Shown: positions 39,583-48,275 of the stretch, one piece after another
Layout of the letters: each line of letters begins with the position of its first letter
Numbering within the stretch: the stretch's first letter is position 1
Source: Thalassotalea atypica
Lineage (GTDB): Bacteria; Pseudomonadota; Gammaproteobacteria; Enterobacterales; Alteromonadaceae
Length of the DNA: 64,000 nucleotides
Reading direction: 5' to 3'
Assembly (NCBI RefSeq): GCF_030295975.1
Contig: NZ_AP027364.1
Coordinates: 620,001-684,000, forward strand
The notes under the pieces: generated by a model
The model's database searches: none
Seen by the model: only the letters and a program-made list of their open reading frames with translations
What the model was told of the DNA's origin: nothing
Program-made: the position numbers and the translations under genes

Positions 39583-39671
39583 CAAGTTAATACTTTGATG
39601 TTACAAATTTGATCAAATTTTCAGCGTTAAATCCGGTCTAATAACATGATGATCAAAACGAGGAGTGAATC

Positions 39672-40181
39672 ATGAATAAATATATAGTGATTTTTACTAT
39701 CTTCATCAGTTTTCTATTTCCAAGCTTGCAAGTACAAGCCGGTACAAGTGAAGTAAACTGGGTGAATCCAGATAAGTATCGAGATATTAATTCGGGTAAT
39801 GAACCGAAAACAAAATATAGAGAGCGTGTTTTTAAAGATTTTGAAAAGCATTTTGCCAAAATGGCAAGTGAATTACCTGACGGACATAAATTGGCGGTAA
39901 CCGTAACTGATGTTGATTTGGCAGGAGATGTAAATGCGGGCGGTATTGATCGACTGCGTATTGTGACAGACTTATATTTTCCTCGTCTAAAATTTACGTA
40001 CGAGCTATTTGATGAGAATGGCTCGAAAGTCAAGGCAGGTGGCACTAATTTAAAAGACATGAACTTTCTGATGGGATCTAATATGCGTTACCGCAATAAA
40101 TCATTGGGTTATGAAAAACGTATGCTAGATAGGTGGTTTAATAACACCTTTGAAAATGTCGTAGTGAAAGTAAATAGTTAA
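39672..40181 (+). CDS. DUF3016 family periplasmic protein, copy 1
   Basis: 169 residues with a signal peptide (1-23, ending VQAG). Family pattern: VNWVNPDKYRDINSGNEPK, FEKHFAKMASELPDGHKL, VTVTDVDLAGDV, LYFPRLKFTYELFD, YEKRMLDRWFN. Periplasmic, unknown function. A paralogue follows after 45 bases, so this is a tandem duplication. SD GAGGAG before ATG. Confidence 0.82.
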   Translation: MNKYIVIFTIFISFLFPSLQVQAGTSEVNWVNPDKYRDINSGNEPKTKYRERVFKDFEKHFAKMASELPDGHKLAVTVTDVDLAGDVNAGGIDRLRIVTDLYFPRLKFTYELFDENGSKVKAGGTNLKDMNFLMGSNMRYRNKSLGYEKRMLDRWFNNTFENVVVKVNS

Positions 40182-40226
40182 TACAACATTGAATTTTAGA
40201 GTTGTAGTGTTGAAACTGGAGTAAAA

Positions 40227-40709
40227 ATGAAAAAATTCACGAATTTATTTTATATTGTTGTATTGGCGTTAGTATCCAATTCAGCATTAGCCGCATCAAC
40301 TAACGTTTCGTGGGAAAATGTTGATGATTACCGCGATGTGAGATCGGCAAATGGCTCGAACAAAAAATTTAAAGCACATGTATTTAAAGAGTTAGAGCAA
40401 CACATAACAGAATTGGCCAGTGACTTACCTGAGTCATACTCACTGGAAGTCAAAGTCACTAATGTTGATTTAGCGGGCAATGTACAATTTATTAACACGC
40501 AGCAAATACGTGTCATTAAAGAGATTTTTATTCCTCGTGTTTCGTTGTCGTACATATTAACTGACGGTAACGGTAAATCGCTTCAAGCAGATACTGTAGA
40601 AATCAAAGACATGACATTCATGGATAACCTACGTACCACAGCCAATAGGGATTCATTTGCCTATGAGAAGAATATGCTAACCAGCTGGTTTAAAGCGACC
40701 TTCTCTTAA
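40227..40709 (+). CDS. DUF3016 family periplasmic protein, copy 2
   Basis: 160 residues with a signal peptide ending ALAA. Shares the whole pattern with the upstream gene: VSWENVDDYRDVRSANGSNK, LEQHITELASDLPESYSLE, VTNVDLAGNV, IFIPRVSLSYILTD, YEKNMLTSWF. The two have diverged well beyond recent duplication. Probably co-transcribed with copy 1 and closed by the terminator at 40731-40768. Confidence 0.82.
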   Translation: MKKFTNLFYIVVLALVSNSALAASTNVSWENVDDYRDVRSANGSNKKFKAHVFKELEQHITELASDLPESYSLEVKVTNVDLAGNVQFINTQQIRVIKEIFIPRVSLSYILTDGNGKSLQADTVEIKDMTFMDNLRTTANRDSFAYEKNMLTSWFKATFS

Positions 40710-40730
40710 TTCTTGCGGTATTTTATCGTT

Positions 40731-40768
40731 AAAAAAAGCGGTTAGCACATCAGTGCTAGCCGCTTTTT
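40731..40768. terminator. Bidirectional terminator between DUF3016 copy 2 and 40807 gene
   Basis: Near-perfect 17-bp stem of two arms around an ATC-type loop (GCGGTTAGCAC / GTGCTAGCCGC core), with A run before and T run after, between convergent genes. Confidence 0.93.
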
Positions 40769-40806
40769 CTATGTTATGTATTAAGCAATTTCGTTGTGAC
40801 GGCAAG

Positions 40807-41115
40807 TTAGCTGTCTAGGTAGCTTTGTTCAAAATTCGATAACACGTTAAAAAGTTGTTCAATTTTTTTAACCATCTTTATCAAGACTTCTTGGCTTTTT
40901 TGCTCTTGCCAAATGAGTAAGTCATCTGCAACTTCTTGTACATAAGGCTGAAAATTATTCGCAGTGCATTTAAAACCAGCATCTTTGCCAAATATGGCGG
41001 TAAATCCTGCTTTCTTGTGTTCACGTAAGTCGGCTAGTGTCGCATCTGCGGTGAGCGACTTTTTAAGGATGATTGAAATATTGTCAATCAGTTGTTGATT
41101 TATAGCGTCAGACAT
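40807..41115 (-). CDS. Uncharacterised 102-aa helical protein
   Basis: Start at ATG 41115 (MSDAINQQLIDNIS). Soluble, strongly helical, with Lys/Gln-rich stretches and no signal peptide; contains HKKAGFTAIFGKDAGFKC and ends NFEQSYLDS. No family recognised. It lies 32 bases after epmB on the same strand and may be co-transcribed with it. Confidence 0.6.
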   Translation of the reverse strand: MSDAINQQLIDNISIILKKSLTADATLADLREHKKAGFTAIFGKDAGFKCTANNFQPYVQEVADDLLIWQEQKSQEVLIKMVKKIEQLFNVLSNFEQSYLDS

Positions 41116-41147
41116 TATCAAACTAGTTCAAAATTAAGGTGTCGCTA

Positions 41148-42164
41148 TTATGCCAAATTTATCGGTGTTTTGTTAGGCTCACCGGCAATCTCTCTGACTA
41201 ATTTTGGTACTAAGTAGCCTGGCAATACGGCAGACACTTCTTTTAACAATGCTTGCGCTTGTGCTTCTTCAAGATCGAAATGAGCTGCGCCTTGCACCTT
41301 ATCTAAAAGATGAAGGTAGTAAGGCATAATGCCATGATCGAAAACGGTTTCATTTAGCTTAACCAAGCTTTCAACGTCATTATTGACCCCATTGAGTAAT
41401 ACGCTTTGGTTAAACAATGGGATCCGTGCTTGTCTAAGGGGCTCTAGTGCCGTTGATAGGGCGTCGTCAACTTCGTTGGCGTGATTGATGTGTAATACCA
41501 TAGTCGGTTTTAATCTTGTGCTTGAAAGCATGGAAACCAATTGAGTTGTAATACGACGCGGAATAACAACAGGTAAGCGCGAATGAATACGTAATCGCTT
41601 AACATGTGGAATGTGTTCAATTTGCCCAATAAGCCAGTGCAAATGATCGTCACTGGCCATTAAAGGGTCGCCACCACTAAATATCACTTCATTAATTTCA
41701 GGGTGAACTTGAATGTAATCTAATGCCTGTTGCCAGCGCTTTTTATTAGGGCTGTTGTCGGCGTAAGGAAAATGTCGGCGAAAGCAATAGCGACAATTAA
41801 CAGCGCAGCCGGCTTTAACGATCATCAGTACTCTATGACGGTATTTGTGTAATAAACCTTCTGCAACGGTGTCGTGTTCGACAAGAGGATCGGAAAAGTA
41901 ACCTGTGACCTCAGTGAATTCATCACTCAGTGGCATTACCTGCTTTAGCAGTGGATCATTAATGTTGCCTTTTTCCATGCGCTCAATAAAAGGGCGTGGC
42001 ACGCGCACGGGGAATAATTTGCGTGCATTAAAGTGGTGTTGATATTGCTTAACATCTAAATTGAGCAGTGTTAAGAGTGTTTTAGGATCTGTGATAACGT
42101 TTGCTAATTCTTTTTGCCAAGAAGTGTGCAATTCATTGTCGATTTGAGTTATTATTTGCGGCAT
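41148..42164 (-). CDS. epmB: EF-P (R)-beta-lysine-forming aminomutase EpmB
   Basis: 338-residue radical-SAM enzyme of the KamA family. The cluster motif CAVNCRYC (Cx3Cx2C) is followed by [10 protein letters not shown], and the PLP site region lies in the C-terminal third ([15 protein letters not shown]). It converts lysine to beta-lysine, which EpmA attaches to EF-P. It is divergent from efp with 38 bases between starts, the same arrangement as in E. coli; epmA is not in the window. Confidence 0.95.
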   Translation of the reverse strand: MPQIITQIDNELHTSWQKELANVITDPKTLLTLLNLDVKQYQHHFNARKLFPVRVPRPFIERMEKGNINDPLLKQVMPLSDEFTEVTGYFSDPLVEHDTVAEGLLHKYRHRVLMIVKAGCAVNCRYCFRRHFPYADNSPNKKRWQQALDYIQVHPEINEVIFSGGDPLMASDDHLHWLIGQIEHIPHVKRLRIHSRLPVVIPRRITTQLVSMLSSTRLKPTMVLHINHANEVDDALSTALEPLRQARIPLFNQSVLLNGVNNDVESLVKLNETVFDHGIMPYYLHLLDKVQGAAHFDLEEAQAQALLKEVSAVLPGYLVPKLVREIAGEPNKTPINLA

Positions 42165-42202
42165 TTCTAATTCAAGTCTTTGCGAAAATAAAGCGAGTAT
42201 TT

Positions 42203-42772
42203 ATGGCTACTTTTAGTACAAACCAATTCAAGAATGGTCTCAAGTTAATGATTGACGGTGAGCCTTGCAATATCCTAGACAACGAAATCGTCAAGCCAGG
42301 TAAAGGCCAAGCGTTTAACCGAGTAAAAATCCGTAAGCTTATCTCAGGTAAAGTACTCGAGAAAACGTTCAAATCTGGTGATTCAGTAGAAGGTGCTGAT
42401 GTCATGGATTCTGATCTTGGTTATTTGTATGCCGATGGTGAGTTTTGGCATTTTATGAATAATGACACGTTTGAGCAAGTTGCAGCAGACGAAAAAGCCA
42501 TTGGAGACAACGAAAAATGGTTAGTCGAAGGTGATGTTTGTACGATTACTTTCTGGAACGGCAACCCTATTTCAGTTGATCCACCTAACTTTGTTGAGTT
42601 GGAAGTGACAGAAACAGACCCTGGTTTGAAAGGTGATACTGCCGGAACTGGCGGAAAGCCAGCAACATTAAGTACAGGTGCTGTTGTACGTGTGCCATTG
42701 TTCATTCAAATTGGTGAAATAGTAAAATGTGATACGCGCTCAGGCGAGTACGTGTCTCGCGCGGGTAAGTAA
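42203..42772 (+). CDS. efp: Elongation factor P
   Basis: 189 residues from ATG 42203 (MATFSTNQF); the frame is open further upstream but that part is not family-like. Relieves ribosome stalling at polyproline. The modifiable Lys34 sits in the loop KPGKGQAF, matching the EpmAB-dependent type, consistent with epmB next door. C-terminal OB domain ends [10 protein letters not shown] terminator lies at 42791. Confidence 0.97.
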   Translation: MATFSTNQFKNGLKLMIDGEPCNILDNEIVKPGKGQAFNRVKIRKLISGKVLEKTFKSGDSVEGADVMDSDLGYLYADGEFWHFMNNDTFEQVAADEKAIGDNEKWLVEGDVCTITFWNGNPISVDPPNFVELEVTETDPGLKGDTAGTGGKPATLSTGAVVRVPLFIQIGEIVKCDTRSGEYVSRAGK

Positions 42773-42790
42773 TATACTGCGACATAATTC

Positions 42791-42816
42791 AAAAGCCCGC
42801 TTATAGCGGGCTTTTT
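42791..42816 (+). terminator. Terminator after efp
   Basis: AAAAGCCCGC / GCGGGCTTTT with a TTATA loop and T tail, 18 bases after the efp stop. Confidence 0.93.
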
Positions 42817-42852
42817 CGTTTATAGATAAACATAAAGCGCTAAGGATAGAGC

Positions 42853-43494
42853 ATGAAGAAATTGATTATTATAGGAGTAGTTTTCACACTTTTCGTTACA
42901 GAAGCAATTGCTCGCTATGCTGACACCAAGCTTAAAAGAGTCGTAGAGAATGCTGAATCAGTCGTAAAAATAGAAGTTACTAGGTCTATACCACATTATT
43001 GGTTTGGCCCTTATGGCCAAAGGCCATGTGGCTATACCATTACCGCCAATATTCTAGAAAATTTCAAAGGTGATGTTACAGGGCAAGTCACTTTTGGTAG
43101 CCAAGACTATATACCTCAAGGAAAACAGCAACTCGTTTTTTTATACTCAAAAAAAGGTGCCTTTGCTAGTCATGTAAAGGTTAACTACGCACCAAAGCAT
43201 CAAGCAAGCCTTGATAAATGCTTAGTAGAAATCCCTCCAATAAAAGTGGGCACATCGACAATAATGAATTATGACTATGAAAAAAATAACTTATACCCAT
43301 CACCAATAGTTGTATTTCCGGAAGATATATCCGTAAATGTTATTGAGGTTGTCACTGTTCTTCTTAATAACAAAGAAGTCAGCATAAATGATATTCCGTT
43401 CGAAGCAAAAAAAGGGCTACCTCAAGGAGGGCGATCAAACATAAGGTATGTGAGTGCTCAGTCGTTGGAAAATTGGTTGAGAGTTAACTGGTAG
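42853..43494 (+). CDS. Uncharacterised secreted protein
   Basis: 213 residues. The signal peptide is residues 1-20 (KKLIIIGVVFTLFVTEAIA). The mature part is beta-rich with the stretch CGYTITANILENFKGDVTGQVTFGS, which recalls small secreted proteins of marine gammaproteobacteria; two Cys (RPCGYT, DKCLVE) could form a disulfide. No family assigned. Isolated between the efp terminator and the ABC exporter; codon use appears a little more AT-rich than its neighbours. Confidence 0.6.
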   Translation: MKKLIIIGVVFTLFVTEAIARYADTKLKRVVENAESVVKIEVTRSIPHYWFGPYGQRPCGYTITANILENFKGDVTGQVTFGSQDYIPQGKQQLVFLYSKKGAFASHVKVNYAPKHQASLDKCLVEIPPIKVGTSTIMNYDYEKNNLYPSPIVVFPEDISVNVIEVVTVLLNNKEVSINDIPFEAKKGLPQGGRSNIRYVSAQSLENWLRVNW

Positions 43495-43655
43495 TCGGTA
43501 CTTGTGGCTTGTGTAAAACTTTTCATGCTTTAATTGGGTGTAAATCGACTTAATAGATTAACAATAGGTTTCGCAATAAAAATATAATCACTTCGTGCGC
43601 TTGAACTTTTACAACTAACCCATATTAAATAAGCCCAGATGGTTGGAGTTTAAAT

Positions 43656-44594
43656 ATGCAACACGCGTTAAAAATATCAAATTTACAAAAAACCTATAAA
43701 GGCGGGTTTCAAGCGCTCAAAGGGATTGATCTGACAGTTGAGCAGGGCGATTTTTTTGCACTTTTAGGCCCTAACGGCGCGGGCAAATCCACGACTATCG
43801 GAATAATTACTTCGCTAGTGAATAAAACCGCGGGTGAAGTGGATGTTTTTGGCCACAGTATTGATAATGAACTTGAACAAGCAAAAAGCTTTATTGGCCT
43901 CGTCCCACAAGAGTTTAATTTCAACCAATTTGAATCCTTATTGCGTATCCTAGTGAACCAAGCGGGTTATTACGGTGTCGACCGAAAGCTTGCTTTTGAG
44001 CGCGCTGAGAAGTATCTCAAACAGCTTGATTTGTGGGACAAACGTAATGATGCAGCACGTAATTTGTCAGGTGGTATGAAGCGCCGATTAATGATTGCAC
44101 GTGCCTTGATGCATGAGCCGAAAATGTTGATCCTTGATGAGCCAACGGCGGGTGTTGATATTGAATTACGCCGTTCAATGTGGGATTTTCTGCGTGAGCT
44201 TAATCAGCAGGGGATCACTATTATTCTGACGACCCATTATTTGGAAGAAGCAGAAATGCTGTGTCGTAATATTGCCATTATTGACAGCGGCACCATTGTT
44301 AAAAATACCAACATGAAAAGCCTATTGGCTACGCTGGAAAATGAAACATTTGTCTTGGATATCCCGGTGACTGATATTCAGCCTAAGCTAGATAATTTTT
44401 GTTATCGGGTGATTGATGACCACACCCTAGAAGTTGATGTGAAAAAATCACAAGGGCTCAACTCTGTGTTCTCACAGTTGTCTGAGCAAGGAATTGAAGT
44501 GCTGAGTATGCGTAACAAAACTAATAGGTTAGAAGAATTGTTTGTTAATTTAGTCGCAAATAATGACACTGTTAGTGCAAACAAAGGAGAATAA
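43656..44594 (+). CDS. ABC transporter ATP-binding protein, YadG-like
   Basis: 312 residues. Walker A LGPNGAGKST, Q-loop VPQEFNFNQF, signature LSGGMKRRL, Walker B LILDEPTAGVD and H-loop TTHYLEE are all intact; the C-terminal domain resembles the DrrA/YadG type. It forms an exporter with the permease that starts 3 bases after its stop. SD GGAG before ATG. Substrate unknown. Confidence 0.92.
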   Translation: MQHALKISNLQKTYKGGFQALKGIDLTVEQGDFFALLGPNGAGKSTTIGIITSLVNKTAGEVDVFGHSIDNELEQAKSFIGLVPQEFNFNQFESLLRILVNQAGYYGVDRKLAFERAEKYLKQLDLWDKRNDAARNLSGGMKRRLMIARALMHEPKMLILDEPTAGVDIELRRSMWDFLRELNQQGITIILTTHYLEEAEMLCRNIAIIDSGTIVKNTNMKSLLATLENETFVLDIPVTDIQPKLDNFCYRVIDDHTLEVDVKKSQGLNSVFSQLSEQGIEVLSMRNKTNRLEELFVNLVANNDTVSANKGE

Positions 44595-44597
44595 TTG

Positions 44598-45371
44598 ATG
44601 TTTTCAGCAGTTAACCGAATTGCTCTTAAAAGTATTTTGCACAAAGAAGTACATCGTTTTATGCGTATCTGGGTACAAACGTTAGTACCCCCCGCTATTA
44701 CTATTAGCCTTTATTTTGTTATTTTTGGTTCGTTAATTGGCTCTCGTATTGGCGAAATGGGCGGCTTTGATTACATGTCGTTTATTGTTCCTGGCCTTAT
44801 TATGATGAGTGTGATCACCAATTCATACTCTAATGTTGCATCATCTTTTTTCAGCGCTAAATGGCAACGTAATGTTGAAGAAATGCTCGTCGCGCCGGTA
44901 CCTAATTGGGTGATTGTCGCGGGCTATGTTGGCGGCGGCATGACTCGTGGTATATTGGTGGGTTGTATCGTCACCCTAATTTCATTGCTGTTTGTTGATA
45001 TTCAAATACACAACCTCGGGGTGATCATTATCACTGTAGCATTAACATCTGCAGTTTTTTCTTTAGGTGGTTTGATTAATGCAATTTTTGCCGGTAGCTT
45101 CGATGATATATCCATTATCCCTACGTTTATTTTAACGCCGTTAACTTATTTGGGTGGCGTATTTTATTCTATCAGCTTACTGCCTGATTTTTGGCAAGGC
45201 GTCTCGCAGGTAAACCCTATTGTTTATATGGTTAACGCGTTCCGCTACGGCTTTTTAGGTATCAGTGATGTTAGTCTTACCGTTGCATTTTCGGTGTTAG
45301 GTGTCTTTATTGTTGTGTTATGGACCATTGCGATGCGCTTAATTTCAACAGGTACTGGCTTACGTAGTTAG
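44598..45371 (+). CDS. ABC-2 type permease, YadH-like
   Basis: 257 residues from ATG 44598 (AAAGGAG 8 bases upstream; a TTG at 44595 is the alternative). Six membrane helices of the ABC-2 type, with the family stretches YMSFIVPGLIMMSVI, PLTYLGGVFYSI and NPIVYMVNAFRYGFLG. Partner of the ATP-binding protein upstream; the pair matches YadG-YadH of unknown substrate. The TrmB-like gene follows after 40 bases. Confidence 0.92.
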   Translation: MFSAVNRIALKSILHKEVHRFMRIWVQTLVPPAITISLYFVIFGSLIGSRIGEMGGFDYMSFIVPGLIMMSVITNSYSNVASSFFSAKWQRNVEEMLVAPVPNWVIVAGYVGGGMTRGILVGCIVTLISLLFVDIQIHNLGVIIITVALTSAVFSLGGLINAIFAGSFDDISIIPTFILTPLTYLGGVFYSISLLPDFWQGVSQVNPIVYMVNAFRYGFLGISDVSLTVAFSVLGVFIVVLWTIAMRLISTGTGLRS

Positions 45372-45411
45372 TGAATTAAGCATTTTTCATATTGATTATT
45401 AAGAGTTGATA

Positions 45412-46110
45412 ATGACTGAAGAACACAGCAGTGTAGGTAACTCAAAAGCGATTGAGTCAAACCAGCCGGGCATACATGAAAATCTTGAAAAAATTGTTTC
45501 TAAGCATTTGAACCACGCGTTTGAGAAACCCTATCAGGCGCACACCGTTGAAATTTTTAATCAACTTGATCAAGAAGTACAAAGCTTTTCTGGTCCGGTG
45601 ATACTTGATGCGTGTTGTGGCGTCGGTCAAAGCACCCGTATATTAGCTAAACTCAACCCTGACGCCTTAGTGATCGGGGTTGATAAATCTGCGCATCGGA
45701 TTAATCGTAATGTTGAAGAACATTTACCAGAAGAATTATGCAAACAGGATAACTATCGCTTGGTTCGTGCCGACCTAAACGACTTTTATCGGTTAGTAGC
45801 CAAGGCAAAATGGCCTGTTGCCAAGCATTACATTCTTTATCCCAACCCTTGGCCCAAAGCAAAGCATGTGCAACGACGCTGGCACGGTAGTGCGGTATTC
45901 CCTTTCATTGTGAGTATCGGCGAACAACTTACCCTGCGAAGCAACTGGCCCTTGTATTTAGAGGAGTTTCAAATGGCGGCAAAAATTGCGGGCAGAGAAG
46001 GACAACTAATGGAAGTCACGGATCAAGCAAAGTCGTCACCGCTAACGCCATTTGAGGCCAAGTATATTGCCAGCGGCCAGTCGGTTTGGCAGCTGAGTTT
46101 TGATCGTTAA
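45412..46110 (+). CDS. TrmB-like SAM-dependent methyltransferase
   Basis: 232 residues from ATG 45412 (MTEEHSS). SAM motif ILDACCGVGQSTRILA, acidic VIGVDKSAHRI, and the TrmB-like catalytic region LYPNPWPKAKHVQRRWHG. The opening SNQPGIHENLEK resembles TrmB but the protein appears to be a side branch of the tRNA m7G46 methyltransferase family rather than TrmB itself, so its RNA target is uncertain. Downstream of the YadGH-like exporter, same strand. Confidence 0.78.
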   Translation: MTEEHSSVGNSKAIESNQPGIHENLEKIVSKHLNHAFEKPYQAHTVEIFNQLDQEVQSFSGPVILDACCGVGQSTRILAKLNPDALVIGVDKSAHRINRNVEEHLPEELCKQDNYRLVRADLNDFYRLVAKAKWPVAKHYILYPNPWPKAKHVQRRWHGSAVFPFIVSIGEQLTLRSNWPLYLEEFQMAAKIAGREGQLMEVTDQAKSSPLTPFEAKYIASGQSVWQLSFDR

Positions 46111-46177
46111 GCTCAACCGGCTGCTATGAATGCGTATTTTCTCCTTTCTAACACACCAACTCATAACATGACATAAA

Positions 46178-46249
46178 TTGTCAAAATCACACAAAAATGG
46201 TCATTTCAACGAAAGTTGTAATGACCAACTGCAATGATAATTTTGACAA
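46178..46249. ncRNA. Nested hairpin with GAAA tetraloop (candidate structured RNA or operator)
   Basis: Outer 10-bp perfect stem TTGTCAAAAT (46178-46187) / ATTTTGACAA (46240-46249), internal loop of 10 and 12 bases, then an inner 13-bp stem with one mismatch, TGGTCATTTCAAC (46198-46210) / GTTGTAATGACCA (46215-46227), closed by C-GAAA-G, a GNRA-type loop. No T tract follows. It lies 68 bases past the methyltransferase stop and 83 bases before a 32-codon ORF. A short 6-bp hairpin (AACAAT / ATTGTT) follows. It could be a 3' UTR element, a small RNA or a palindromic operator. Confidence 0.4.
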
Positions 46250-46332
46250 CCTTAATAAAAACAATAGGTTAAATTGTTGGCTCAAAAGTTGTTATATCTT
46301 GTTAGACGAATAATTTTATGGAAGAGATAATA

Positions 46333-46431
46333 ATGAGAGCTAACATCAAGAAAAGTGTCATGTTAAACGCCCTAAGTGGTGTGATTATCAGTCAAGCTGT
46401 TTTAATGTATGTAGCGTCTACCGTGAGCTAA
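46333..46431 (+). CDS. Very small ORF (32 aa) upstream of panP
   Basis: ATG 46333 to TAA 46431. The protein begins MRANIKKSVMLNAL and contains one hydrophobic stretch (ALSGVIISQAVLMYVAS), a possible single-pass small membrane protein or a leader peptide. GGAAGAG lies about 7-8 bases upstream of the ATG. Supported only by the SD-like sequence and composition. Lies 121 bases before panP. Confidence 0.35.
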   Translation: MRANIKKSVMLNALSGVIISQAVLMYVASTVS

Positions 46432-46552
46432 AAACACAAAAAACGAGACATTTGAGCTGTTTTTTATTAAAGTGCGCATTCATTTAATATGCGTTAAGTC
46501 TCTATGATTATATTTTACTTAGCGCAGTCAGAATCTTAATAGCGGTAATGTA

Positions 46553-48184
46553 ATGACGGCAAGTAAACGCACGGCAGAAGCCACCATAGAGTCGCTTCAT
46601 CGTATTTTTACAATCCCCGAAGCCCCAAGCTCAACGCTTGGGCTAGTTGAGAAAGAGATATCTGAAAATCTTGCGGGATTTTTGGGCAATCACATCGTTG
46701 CTACGGAACAAGCGTTAACTGATATAGAAAAAGATTTCGCAGAATCTTCTATTCCTGAGCAACCTCAGTTTGTCTCTGATCATATGCATCACTTGCTTGA
46801 AAAGCTAGTGTCGCGATCGGTGCATACATCGAGCCCAAGTTTCATAGGGCATATGACGTCAGCATTGCCTTATTTTATCTTACCGCTATCTAAGCTAATG
46901 GTGGGGCTGAATCAAAACCTTGTCAAAATTGAAACCTCAAAAGCCTTTACCCCATTAGAGCGCCAAGTGATTGGCATGATGCACCGTTTGGTGTATCAAA
47001 AACAAGATGACTTTTATGGCTCTTGGATGCACAGTGCTAATCACTCACTCGGTGCGTTTTGCTCTGGTGGCACGGTGGCCAATTTAACAGCATTATGGGT
47101 AGCGCGTAATAATTTACTTAAACCAGATGGCGATTTCAAAGGCGTTGCTCGCAGTGGTCTATACGCCGCACTTAAGCATTATCAATACGACGGCATAGCG
47201 ATACTTGTTTCTGCTCGAGGCCATTATTCACTTAAAAAGTCGGCGGACGTGTTAGGTCTAGGCCAAGACAGTGTTATCGCAATCCCTACTGATGAACATA
47301 ATAAAATTGATTGCCAGTTACTCGCGCAAAAATGTGAAGAACTTCGTCAGCGCAATATAAAAGTGTTAAGCATTGTTGGTGTAGCGGGTACTACGGAAAC
47401 AGGTAACATTGATCCGCTAGACAAAATGGCTGAAATTGCGCAGCAATACAGGGCCCATTTTCACGTTGATGCGGCGTGGGGGGGCGCAACACTTTTATCG
47501 AACACTCATCGATCGTTGTTAGATGGAATCGAGCGTGCTGATTCGGTCACTATTGATGCTCATAAGCAAATGTACGTGCCGATGGGCGCAGGCCTAGTCG
47601 TGTTCAAAAACCCTGCTTCGGTGGCGGCAATAGAGCATCATGCGGAATATATTCTGCGGAAAGGATCAAAAGATTTAGGTAGCCATACCCTTGAAGGCTC
47701 TCGTCCAGGCATGGCGATGCTAGTGTATGCAAGCTTACATATTATTAGCCGGCCTGGTTATGAAATGTTAATCGATCGTGGTATTAAGAATGCGAACTAT
47801 TTTGCAGATACAATTGAGCGACATGATGAGTTTGAGTTGGTCACTCGTCCAGAGCTTTGCTTATTAACGTACCGCTTCGTTCCTAAAGCTGTACAGGTAT
47901 TTTTAAACACTGCTTCGCCTGAAGAGTCGCTTGAAGCTAATTTATTGCTAGATAAACTAACGAAATATATTCAAAAAACACAACGTGAAGATGGTAAATC
48001 ATTTGTTTCAAGAACGAAGATCGAAGTGCAAAAATACCATGGAAGAAAGACTTTGGTGTTTCGCGTGGTGCTAGCTAATCCACTCACGACTAAAAAGATA
48101 CTCCACGATATCTTGAACGAGCAGATTGCTATAGCCCAAACAAGTCAAAACTTCTTGCCTCAGTTACTCGCCATGGCTAAATAA
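46553..48184 (+). CDS. panP: PLP-dependent aspartate 1-decarboxylase PanP
   Basis: 543-residue group II amino acid decarboxylase. The PLP lysine motif is SVTIDAHKQMYVPMG, preceded by FHVDAAWGGATLL with the cofactor Asp; the N-terminal region (SSPSFIGHMTSALPYF) and C-terminal tail are of the PanP type described in Vibrio rather than glutamate decarboxylase. It makes beta-alanine from aspartate. It faces panC-panB across a shared terminator, which supplies the context: PanP in place of PanD for pantothenate. The substrate assignment follows the family and location and was not tested. Confidence 0.85.
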   Translation: MTASKRTAEATIESLHRIFTIPEAPSSTLGLVEKEISENLAGFLGNHIVATEQALTDIEKDFAESSIPEQPQFVSDHMHHLLEKLVSRSVHTSSPSFIGHMTSALPYFILPLSKLMVGLNQNLVKIETSKAFTPLERQVIGMMHRLVYQKQDDFYGSWMHSANHSLGAFCSGGTVANLTALWVARNNLLKPDGDFKGVARSGLYAALKHYQYDGIAILVSARGHYSLKKSADVLGLGQDSVIAIPTDEHNKIDCQLLAQKCEELRQRNIKVLSIVGVAGTTETGNIDPLDKMAEIAQQYRAHFHVDAAWGGATLLSNTHRSLLDGIERADSVTIDAHKQMYVPMGAGLVVFKNPASVAAIEHHAEYILRKGSKDLGSHTLEGSRPGMAMLVYASLHIISRPGYEMLIDRGIKNANYFADTIERHDEFELVTRPELCLLTYRFVPKAVQVFLNTASPEESLEANLLLDKLTKYIQKTQREDGKSFVSRTKIEVQKYHGRKTLVFRVVLANPLTTKKILHDILNEQIAIAQTSQNFLPQLLAMAK

Positions 48185-48218
48185 ATAGCGCTTAATACTA
48201 TAGAGAAGTTATAAAATG

Positions 48219-48251
48219 AAAAGCCCGAGAACATTGAATTTTCGGGCTTTT
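48219..48251. terminator. Bidirectional terminator between panP and panC
   Basis: AAAAGCCCGA (48219-48228) / TCGGGCTTTT (48242-48251), 10-bp perfect stem with T run, between convergent panP and panC. Confidence 0.92.
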
Positions 48252-48275
48252 TTAGTTTTGTATAATTCAAGCAAA

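Noticed and set aside
42101-42202. N-terminal extension of efp (34 extra codons)
   Set aside because: Overlaps the start of epmB on the other strand and is not part of the EF-P family; ATG 42203 gives the normal length.
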